From positions 17,779,538 through 17,843,537 of the forward strand of contig OX421494.1 of the NCBI GenBank assembly GCA_949126835.1: DNA of 64,000 bases, written 5' to 3'. Below are positions 10,647 through 22,100 of the stretch, in pieces. Numbering within the stretch: the stretch's first letter is position 1; the number at the start of each line of letters is the position of its first letter. Made by a program: the position numbers and the translations under genes. This DNA comes from Anisus vortex. Its lineage: Eukaryota; Mollusca; Gastropoda; Planorbidae. The notes below the pieces were generated by a model. That model searched no databases and had not been told where the DNA came from. It saw nothing but the letters and a program-made list of their open reading frames with translations.

Positions 10647-13163
10647 GACCTCTGAAGTATCATGTCTGTTTTATATATTTTTAGTTTCTCAGCACTGGGT
10701 AAGTTTTACATATAGTGTGCAATTTAACACATTTATTTAGTTGTCTATGGATTTTGTAATGGCATAACTTTACAATAACTCAATAAAATCACTTTTTAAC
10801 TAACTTTATTGTAAAATTGGTATGATTTTTACATTTTTTAGTTGTGTTAACACTTGGACAGAGCAATGTACCTGTGATATCTAATTATACAGCTCTTAAA
10901 GACAGATATTTGTCAGAGTCTTTGCCTAAAGGTATTGTTTTTTTTAAAATTATATTTGTATTAAAATCATGATGAGTTATTGAAAGTCGTCACTATTAAA
11001 GTAATCATTTAACATATTTCATTTATTGCTTCACTATAGATTCCCTAAACCCTTCTACACAATGTGTTTTATTTTTATTTATTGAAAATTTCATTGAAAA
11101 TTTGAATATAAGATAAAAATGTAAACAAAATACAGACTGAGATATTTTACCTTTGCAACGAATACATATATATTTACTATTAATGGGATACAGTGGTCTA
11201 ATGACAGCGCACTCGGATCGTCATCCTTATTTAAATCAAGATTAATTGCAGGGTTTTTCCAGGGGTTTGGAGGATGTCCCTGAGTCTATTTAGCTCTGAT
11301 TGGTACCCAACATAGGTTGGGAAAAAGTATAAAGGGTTTAAATCATTCTGCTGGCCACACAATCCCATTGAAAGTCACAGAAACTTGTGAACGCTTCACT
11401 TGCCCCCATAAATTGACATGGTCTTAGAGGGACACTTTACTTTATTTTTTTAGTTTCATTTTTTTTTTTTGTGCCATTTAGATACAGAAATGAATTAAGG
11501 TAAATGGTATTCATGATGAATTGTAATAAACTTGGATATAAAGAAGGTAATAAGAATTGATAACTTAATAAACCACAGATTCTTCTGACTACAAAAGGAA
11601 ATAATGAAGCCCTGAAATCTGCCGTAAATTATATTTTAAATACTAAATAACACACTTTGGATTCTTTGAGAACAGTTAAATTTAAAATGAATCAACAGAG
11701 ATTGAGGCATGTAACAAAATAAATCTCATCAAATATGATTATTAAGGTTGAAAGTTGAGTTATTTCTTGTCAGTTTTATATTGTTGCAGATGCCTTTTAA
11801 CATTCTAAGAAATAATATGGGACTAAGATTATATCCTTACTTTAGTAAAGGACTCATTATTCTGATCCAGTAGTAAAGGACTCAAAACTGTCTTTTAGTA
11901 CTTCAGCCATTATATACCATTGTAGCTCTGTATGCTAATAAAATTTTAGCTTATTGTTAGTACTTCTCTATATGTTAGAACCTTATTATTTTATTTATTT
12001 TTCTCTGTATGTTACAGATTATAATCTTGGTAAAATCATTGCGTATGATCCTGATGGTAAAGGTGTCTCTTACTATATTGATGGAGATGGTGGAGAATAT
12101 TTTGCAATAGGCACAGCTACTGGAGAAGTTACTTTAAAAAAGCTTTTAGATTATGAAACTACATCTGTAAGTGCAAAGATAATTTTTTTTAGTGTATTAC
12201 AAATTACCATGGAGTTTGAATTCCTGTGAAAAGAATACAGTTTTATGATTTAGTTTATGGTAAAGAAGTAATGCACATACTTTTATTAATAAAAAAAACA
12301 TACAAGCTGCACACACAAAAAAACATTAAACAGCAGTATAACAGCACAGTCGTAACTGGAAGGTGTCCCTGAGTCTACCCAGCTCTGATGGGTACCTGAC
12401 ACTAGTTTGGGAATAGTAAAGACTACTGAACATTGTGCTAGACACTCCATCCCCCACGCCCTTGTATGCCTATGGGCCAACATTCTTTGAAAGGAATACT
12501 TATCTTATACATCACAGATGCTCCTTCTATAGAGAAGATTATAATACATGGAATAAATTTATACATGTAATAAATTAGGGCTTTTACATAATTAATCTTT
12601 ATATCTTCAAAATACAAACAAAAATCTTAACAAATCTGTTGATGCCCTTAGAATTTCATACACTATTAAATAGGCATACAATTTGTTATGGGAAGATTCT
12701 TTTGTAATGTATCAAGAACCAAGGGAAAAAAAAGGTTTTCTTGAATAAGTTTGGAGGTGTTTAAATAATTATTGTGAATTAGAGATAAAAATTCTTCTAC
12801 AAAAATCATTGCTTTTATTAATTGGTTTGACAAAAAAAAATGTTCCTCTATCTTAGGAAATAAAGCTTAACATTAGAGTTGTTGATGGAGATAGCCAGAC
12901 CACAGTAAATATTTTTCTTTTATATAAGATAAAAAATTTATTTTAAGTAACAATATTCTCTTTAGTTGTTTTATATTACTTGTTCTAATTAGCTTACATT
13001 GTTATTAATTTGAACTTATTCTATACTACAATATTTTTGTTTTTTATTTTGACATAAAATTATATACATTTAACAGGTTGTGGAAGGAAAAGTATTTGTA
13101 AATGATGCTAATGACAATGCACCTACTTTTGATAATACCGCCATATTTAGGAATCTATCTGAG
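10647..13163 (+). CDS. Plus cadherin exons 1-5: signal peptide and EC1
   Basis: Part of the 10662-55020 gene. Exons are 10647-10698 (ATG at 10662), 10842-10931, 12018-12166, 12857-12904 and 13077-13163. Exon 1 encodes MSVLYIFSFSAL and splits a codon in phase 1. Exon 2 continues with VVLTLGQS, completing a hydrophobic signal peptide that is probably cut near residue 20. EC1 spans about 21-126: DPDGKG, TGEVTLKKLLDYE, VVDGD, and NDANDNAPTF at 117-126. The EC1 start is atypical (SNVPVISNYTALKDRYLSES) and lacks the usual proline-rich opening. Exon 5 ends FRNLSE, matching FSISE in the minus-strand paralogue. Confidence 0.88.
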
Positions 13164-16100
13164 GTACAATATTTTCAAAAGTATCGCCATTTTGTTTCAA
13201 CAAATACCATTATTATATCTTATAAAGTTTACCGACGTTCCTTCTAGATAGAAGATTATTACGTCCACTAGGCCCAAAACTCCTGCAGGGTGACAGGGAT
13301 CCGTCGGTGGCAGGGATAGAACCCACGACCTGTCAGTTGGTTTTTTGGTTGACAGTCCGGTGAATTATAATATAATGAAAAGTAGTGTATTTAACAATGT
13401 ATTTGCATGACACTATATTTTAAGCTAATGGATAAAAAAATATATGTAATGCTACCCCACAAGATGGTACAGAAGTTGGGGAAATAAATTTCTCACCATA
13501 TGCAAAAATATTGAATGTCTTAACATATATTTACGACATTTTCATGCTAACATTGTTTCCAGAAATTACTTTAAACTGTGCTTTTGTGCAGTTTTTTCAT
13601 TAAATCAAAGAAAAGTCTTCTGGGGATAAAATTATTTAAAAGTCATATAAAATGTATTTTATATATTTGAAACTTTAAGAACTTGTGAATTGATTCATTT
13701 TAGTGAAGTGCTAAATTTCATTGCATCAATTAATATTTACTTGTCCCTTTTAATGTTAAAGTGTTGAAAATTGATACTGAATTCTTTTTCATTCTTCTCA
13801 AGAATGACTTCCCTTTCATTTACTATTGCAATTTTAAATATATTTGACCTCATAAATCAATTTTATTTTTATTTTCACCAATTTATAGATCAATGAATTA
13901 ACTTCCAGAAAACAAATCTAATTATCTAATTTTGCCTACTTCAGTATTATTTGGTGGGTTGGCTTATCTTATTTATTATAAATTACAGATGCTCCTTCTA
14001 TAAAGAAGATTATTGGTCCGAGTCTAGTCTTGCATTTTTATTAATGTTTTAAATGATGTTAAGTTATTTTCCTGGTTTGTTCAGGCAACTCGTTCCATGC
14101 CCGAATGCCACTCGAGAAGAAAGAGTACTTATAATCAATTGTTCTCGCATATGGGACAAGAAAATTTTCTTCTTCTTATGTTTATCTGAGCATTGCAACA
14201 GGATGTTATTGGGTTGTATTTCTTAATTAGAGTTTAATGCCTTTTGCATTGTTACTTTTTTAGTCTTTGCCCTTCCGTCCTAAGATAAGATAAGATAAGA
14301 TTGCTTTATTGATCCAAATGAATGGAAAATTGACTTGATTACATAAATTCCGTCTTTCAGCATACCTAAAACAATATTAAACAACCATTTGTACTCAAAC
14401 ACAATAGACATTCACGCACACTGTCATACCATTTATCATACAAGAAAAAAGTAGGCCTATTATTTAGGAGTCAGCTATTGAGCCATCGTATTTCCTGGCT
14501 GAAAGATGATTCTTTTGAAAGAGTCTCACTGACAGTGGAATAAAAGAGTTCTTAAATCTCTCTGTTCTTGCCCTTATAGAAAGAAGCCGACCACTTGGAC
14601 TAGATATTATGTAACTATCATGAAGCGGGTGTGCATGATCTTGGAGGATTTTATCAATCATAGACAGGCACCTTGAACTGAAAATATCCGCAAATTGTCC
14701 TCTAGTGTTTCTAGGTTTAGTGATTTAACTAATAGTGTTACTCTTGTCAGATGTGAATATTTGCCAGGAAAAACGTATAGTTATCTTTTGCTTTTGTATT
14801 TCCAATATTAATGTGAACAAGGTATTAAAACTCTCAGTATCCCTTCTTGATCATTTTTAGGTCAGCTCATATCCACGAAAAATATCAATTCTATAGCCTA
14901 TTTCAATTTTCTTTTGTTTTAGGTTAAAATTTCAGCCCTCAGAATATAGCTGTAATTCATACTTGTAAACTACACATTGTATTATAATTTTTTGAAAGAC
15001 ACTGTCAAACAACCAGTTTTAATGAGAGCATGTAATTCATTGTCCAATATGACCAAGTTAGCCATATTTGATATGTATTTGGACTTGTTAAAACTTAAAG
15101 TCTTTGAATTTAAATGAATATTATTCTTCACATGTATTCACAGGCTACACCAGTTGGCTTCTCAGTTGCTCCCATCAACGTCAATGATCTGGATACAAAT
15201 AATAAAATTCTGACAGTTAGATGTATTGGCGCTACCCCTGCTGTAAGTATTAGTCTTGGATCTTTAACCACACAAGAAAAGCTTACTCTTGAAATTAATT
15301 TCATAGTTCATATTTCTTTTTTTTTTACATTACTCTTTCTTTGAGCTTGTTGTAAAATCATCTTATTCATTTATTTGCACAGCTGAATGATGCCTGCAAT
15401 ACCTTTGGCTTGAATATGACAAGGGATAGCAATAAATTCTGGAATGGCTTTTTAATTTTATTAAAACCATTGGATTATGAGACAAGAATTTCTTATGCTG
15501 TTCAATTGCAAACTTTTGTAAGTATAGATGCATGCGTTTTGGTGTAAATAAAAAAAACGGATTTATCTTTTATAACATATATATATAACTTTATATAACA
15601 TTAATAATAAATATAGTCAAAGTTTAAGAGAATTTCTGTTATTAAACACCCAAAATATAGGTCTCTTAAATGAATAGTAGAAACTCTATATGAGGGTAGC
15701 AAGATCAGGTCAAACCATTTCACACAAAATTTGAATACTAGTTCAATACAGATTCATTAAACAATGCCAGTAAAGGGCTTTTTAGTTCAAGGTATTAACT
15801 AACCTAACTATAAAACAGCTGCTTTCCCTTTATTATGTATTTCCGCTACTGTATATTCCCTCCTCCCTGTGATAGATATACTGTGTATTTCATCTATTGT
15901 TTTCTGTGTTTTCTTAACTATGATATAGTCTGTGTTCTCTCCTATGTGTTATATTCTGTGTATTCCCTCCTAATGATGTTATATCAACTGACATGTTCCA
16001 TTTATAGTGTTTATTTCCACTTCTGTTCATTTACTGTGCAAGGCACCAGTAGGCTACAATAAGCAAGATTATAATTATTTTTAAATACAAATCAAGATTA

Positions 16101-19100
16101 GTACTTTTAAAAGGAAAATTACATTATAACATAAGAGCATTAAAAATATTATTTTTTTGGTCACTATAGATAAAAAAATTATTTAAAACCACAACTCATT
16201 TTATTTTATCTTTTTGTTCTGTCATGTGTTTACTCTAGGATGGCTTGTTTTATGTAACTAATGAAGTCCATATTGAAATTATTGATATAAATGACACGCC
16301 GCCAAGATGGATATCTGCTGATCCTAAAGACATAGATGAGGAGCTGCCTATTGTGTGTATTTCTTATCTATTAGTTTTCTTAATCTAGTTATCATATCAT
16401 ATCATGTATCATATCAGATATATATATAAATCTCTAAATATGTATGTGTGTGGGTATGTATGTACATACCGCATAATCTTTTTAAATACTGGACATAAAA
16501 ACGTGAAATTTGCTACAAATATTCTTTGCGTTACGGCGGTGAACACTGTCAAGGTTTTAAGAAAATTAAAATAACCGCAGTGGTCAGTTTGGTCAAAAAA
16601 CACGAATTTGGTTTCATGTTCAAATTGCCGTTCCAACTTTTTATAGTTTTTCTATCAATCGTGCTAAAAAGAAAAAAGGACGCGCAGAGATTATTTTTTT
16701 TTATGACGTCATCAAACTTTACGTATTCATTTTAAATTAACTTTCCTTCAATATTTGCTAATGTTCTTTATCAATAAATAGAACAAAATAAGATCATTTT
16801 TTAATTTGCGTCGTAATTTATAGCGGGCAATTTTTAAATTGTTATAATGGGTAATGGGTAATGATTTTAATGGGTACTTTATGTTGTAGCTGGCAAATAA
16901 AAAATTACATCTTGTTTAAATTTGTGTCGTAGGCCATGCGGGCACTCTCATTATAACTGCTTGAGTAGTTAGAGTGTATGTAAACATAACTTTTAGCCGG
17001 TTCGGAGGACCGGGCACATACCGGCTAGTATATATATAAATCTCAAAAGGCGTATGTATGTATGTGGGTGGATATGTACATACCGCATAATCTTTTTTAA
17101 TATTGGACAGAATGAGAAAAAAATTGCTACAAATATTCTTTGCCTTAATGCGGTGGGGGGGGGGGGCACGGTAGCCGAGCGGCAGCGCGTTCGACTGGCG
17201 AGCCGAAGGTCCCGGGTTCGAATCCTGGTGCAGGCTAGGATTTTTTCCCGGGTCTGAGGGTGTCCCTGAGTCTACCCAGCTCTGATGGGTACCTGACCTT
17301 AGTTGGGGTAAAGTAAAGGCGGCTGTGCATAGTGCTGGCCACACAATCACCTAGTATGCCGTGGCCACAGAAACTGATGAACGCTGCTTCATCGGACCTA
17401 TGGATCAACTCGGTCCGACAGGTACTTTACTAATGCTGTGGACACTGTCAAGGTTTTAAGAAAATTTAAATGAACGCAGTGGTCAGTTTTGTAAAAAAAC
17501 GCAAATAAAACTACACATTTTGGTTTCATGTTGAAATTGCAGTTCCAACTTTTTATAGTTTTTCGATCGATCGCGCTAAAAATAAATAAGAAAAAAGGAC
17601 GCGCAGAGATTATTTTTGTATAACGTCATCAAACTTTGCGTATTCATTTTAAATTAACTTTGCTTTAATGTTTGCTAATGTTCTTTATGAATGAATAGAA
17701 CAAAAAATATTCACTTTTTAATTTCCGTCGTAATTTTTTGCGTGCAATTTTTAAATTGTTTTAATGGGTAATGGGTAATGATTTTAATGGGTAATTTATG
17801 TTGTAGCAGACAAATAAAAAATTCCATCACGTTTAAATTCGTGTCGTATACGAAATATAAAATGTGTAGTTTTTGCGGGCAATCTCATTATAACTGCTTG
17901 AGTAGTTAGAGTGTATGTAAACATAACTTTTAGCCAGTTCGGAGGACCGGACACATACTGGCTAGTATATATATAAATCTCAAAAGGTGTATGTATGTGT
18001 GTACATACCGCATAATCTTTTTAAATACTGGACAGAATTAAATGAAATTTGCTACAAATATTCTTTGTCTTAATGCGGTCAATACTGTCAAGGTTTTACA
18101 TTTTTTTAAATGACCGCAGTGGTCAGTTTGGTCAAAAATAGGGAATAAAAGGACTCACTTTCAAAATGCCAGTCCAAATTTTTATAGTTTTTTGTCACAA
18201 AGCTAGACTAAAAAAAATGTGATGAGATTATTCTTATGACGTCCTCAAACTTTGTGAATGAACTTTATGAATGAAGGGAAACAATTTCATCCATGTTTAA
18301 ATTGACGTCATCATACTATGTCACTCACTATGTGCATTGAATTTTGTTATCTATGGAGAGGAAAAAGTTAATTAATGTTTAAATTGCCTACGTGTCGTAA
18401 ACGACTTAACTGATTAACTACCACGAGCCGCTGTAAGCGGCTCAAGCGATTCATTCACTTTGTACCGCAAGCCGCTGACAGCGCCAAGACTATTTCGCCG
18501 ATTTTAAAGCTAAATATTTGCATTATTTCTTTAAATTTTGTTCCAAAATTTGTAGTTACCGACAGGAAGTATATTTACAAACCTATTTTCGATTTCAAAG
18601 CGTAAACATTGTTAGTTTCTGTGCTAAATTTCGGTAAAAATAAGATGAAAAAAATAACTTTCTTCCCGTTTTCGGAAATGGCTTCGATTGATAATCTTAT
18701 CTTGTTTGTGTAAATACCACTCAATTAACTTCATCTAGGATTTATTATGTTCGATTTTGAATATACTTTATAATAATTATGATTGAAAGCTATAAATTCA
18801 TATAGGAAAAAACAAAATATTAGGTAAAAGGAATTTTTTTATTTTTCCGTCTAATTTTTCGTTACAAATCACATGTCAACATAAACTATTGTCTAAACTA
18901 ACAAATTAACTAGATTTTTTGTTTATATTTATCTTATACACAATTTATTTCCCTACAAAATGGTATAATTCGTTTTAAAATATATCAATGGATAAGAGAA
19001 CAACACACACATATGTACACACACCCGCATGCAAAAAAATGGGACAGAAATTTAATTTGGCCACAGCTTGATTTTTCTCTCTTTTTAATGCGGTAGTTAA

Positions 19101-22100
19101 TCAGTTAAATTAGCTTTCTAGCAGGAAATTTTTCTATTTCCGGTGACAAAATTTCATTCACCTTTTTATTCGTGTCGTATACGTCTTATAAACTTTGTAG
19201 GCGTGAAATTGTTCCATTGCTGGGCAATGTTGAAATCTAAAGTTTTAATTCGTGTCGTATAAGTTTTATAAGCTTTGGTTCAGATGGGTTTCATTTGTTA
19301 TTGTTTTTCCTGTTGAATTTAAAATGTAATTCTAAGTTTGCTTCCAAAGCAACAATAAATAAAAAAATAGCAAAAACCACCTCCAAAAAACAAAAAAGAA
19401 CAACATAGGTCACAAAAAAAAATATCAAACAATCATTTTTAAATGAAAAGTACTGTCGAAATGACATGTGAGTTCTGTTTAAAATAAAGAGTTCAATTAG
19501 CCAATAAATTCACACCATTAGATCACAGTGGTCAAGAAATAAAACACTTAACTTAATTTTGTAGGGGGGCATTTTTCCATTGCCGGTGACAAAATTTCAT
19601 TCACGTTTTAATACATCTAATAAACTTTGTAGCTGGAAATTGTTCAATTGCAGGGCAATGTTTAAATTGCCGGGATCAACTTTCTTAAGTTTTAATTTGT
19701 ATCGTATACAACTTATAAATTTTGTAGCGGGCAATGTTTATATTGCCGAGACCAACTTTCTCAAGTTTGAATTTGTATCGTATAGGTATAGGTTTTTTAC
19801 ACTTTTTTCATATGGGTTTCATTTGTTATTGTTTTCCCTGTTTAATTTAAAATGTAATTCTAAGTTTGCTTCCAAAACAACAATAAATAAACAAATAGCA
19901 AATAACACCAACAAAAAAAAACAACAGATAGGTCTACGACTTAATGTTGTTGCAAAAAATATATCAAACAATCATTTTTAAATTAAAAGTACTGTCAAAA
20001 TGACATGTGAGTTCTGTTTTGCAGAGAGAGTTTAAGTGGTCAAGAAAAAAAACTTATTTGTTTTCCTTTTTAGTTGTATATTGAAATATTAAAGTCTGCA
20101 AAACAACAATAAATAAATAAATACTGACCATAAAAAAAAACACAAAAAAAAAACATACTACTTTATTTATGTTGCAAAAAAAAGAACTATAATGTGTCAA
20201 GCATTGTCTATACCAGGGATCGGCAGCCTACGGCAAGCGTGCCAGACTTGGCACGCAGAGCAATTTTTAATGGCACGCAAAAGACCGCCCAAAACACAAT
20301 TGAAGAATTTTATGCACAAAATTGAGTGCTTGAATAGAGCGTTCTTAGTGGGCGTGGCTTAGGTTTTTAGTGACGTATTTGTGTAAATAAAGAACCCACT
20401 TGAGGTACAAATGTAACGTGGTAAAAGTGAAGTACTTCTTTATCATGCAAAATTCACATCTGAATATTGGCTATCCTACTCAAAAATAAGGAGGTAAATA
20501 TTAGTACTGTAGATTAATTGATTAATGTGATTAGGCTAGGGCCGGCTAGACCTATTTACATTTTCAATTTCACTTTATAGGCCTACACTTTTAATGTTTC
20601 CTAGGATAGGCTACGATGTCAAGTGATAGTGTTGGGTGAATAGGCTATCTAGTCAAGTCACTAATAGGCTCACATCGTCTATGATCTATGTATATGATAA
20701 TAATAAAATAGCCTATTTTATTTAACATACATACTACAGCTTAAATCTTAATAAGACTTAAAACACAACACATCATTTAAAAAAAGCTCGAGCCTATATG
20801 AAACTTTATTAATACAGCGGCCATTGTTAATTGTACACCATTACTCAAAGTAAACACAAATCACGTGCTTTTTGTCACGGGATTGCAAACGCCCTATAGG
20901 ATAAGGCTGAGGCTCTTGGCAAGCTGAGTAAATTATAATTCCAACTTTGGCACACTAATATCAAAAGGTTGCCGACCCCTGGTCTATACAAAGCCTGTTT
21001 GGAGAATCTGGCACATATCTGCTAGTATATATATATAAATCTCAAAATATGTATGTATGTATATATGTTGGTATGTATGTATGTATGTACATGTCGCATA
21101 ATCTTTTTAAATACTGGACAGAATGAAATGAAATTTGCTACAAATATTCTTTGCGTTACTGCCGTGGACACTGTCAAGGTTTTATAAAAATTGAAATGAC
21201 CGCAGTGGTCAGTATGGTCAAAAAACGCAAATAAAAAGACAAATTTTGGTTTCACTTTGAAAATGCCAGTCCAACTTTTTATCATTATTTGATCGATCGC
21301 GCTAATAAGAAAAAAAGAAAAAAGGGCGCGTTGAGATTATTTTTTAATGGCATCATCAAGTGTTGAGCAGAGAAAGCTAGCTCCTTTTTCATGACGTCAT
21401 CAAATTTTGCTAATATATTTTATAGCGCGATATGTTTAAGAAGGGAACACATTTTTGTTTTAATTTGCGTCGTAATTTGTACTGGGCAATATTTGAATTG
21501 TTTAAATTACCAGAAAATACTTTATCACCGCTTAAGACTACTGTTCATGACTGCATGGGTAGCTACAGTGTATTTGAAAATTATTTTAGCCAGTTTGGAG
21601 AATTGGGCACCTTTAGGCTTATAGCCTTTATAACAGTCAATGTTTCAAATTCATTCGTGTCAAATCATATCTGTAGCGGGCAATGTTTAAATTAAACGGT
21701 GCGCGTTAACTTTGTCAATTAATGGGGAATAATTCATTCACGTTCAAATTAGCCTACCTGAAAATATATTTCACCGCTTAAGACTATTGTGCTCATTATA
21801 ACTGCATGGGTAGTTACAATGTATTTGAAAATTAATTTTACGGCACATATCTGCTAGTTTGTTTATAAAATGTAATCCTCTAATAGCTAAACGAGATTTC
21901 TTTTAACATCTGAAGAGAATTTATCTCATTTTTGTTATCTTAAAACAACTCCACCATCTGTTTGATGGTATTGATATCTAAATGTATTCTGTTATAATAT
22001 AAGCTATACACTAATCTGAATTTTAGCTATAAATAAACAGCCCTTCTCTGAGCTAAAAAAAACATGTTTTGAAATCTGTGTAATATATCAATGTTTTTAA

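Larger units (their letters stand above)
17978..21025 (+). mobile_element. Helitron-like element 3, enlarged by insertions
   Basis: Starts TCTCAAAAGG 12 bases after element 2 and ends at the next ...gCTAG/T (21022-21025). The first 450 bases match the other copies. The remainder holds internally repeated modules (the cgtgtcgtatac motif and cattgccggtgacaaaattt recur around 19140-19800) and a hAT element at 20214-20981. It may be a fusion of several copies. Confidence 0.55.

Noticed and set aside
17166..17240. A possible tRNA gene (box A and box B, cloverleaf-like)
   Set aside because: The acceptor arms pair poorly, and the sequence continues into a conserved SINE body found at six other places with the same head. 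It is the tRNA-derived head of a SINE.
16916..17350. 144-codon minus-strand ORF
   Set aside because: It runs antisense through a Helitron-like element and a SINE; its composition comes from the repeats and it shows no protein family features.
19580..19981. 133-codon plus-strand ORF
   Set aside because: It lies wholly in repeated Helitron-like DNA with low-complexity Asn/Lys and Phe content. No domain is recognisable.
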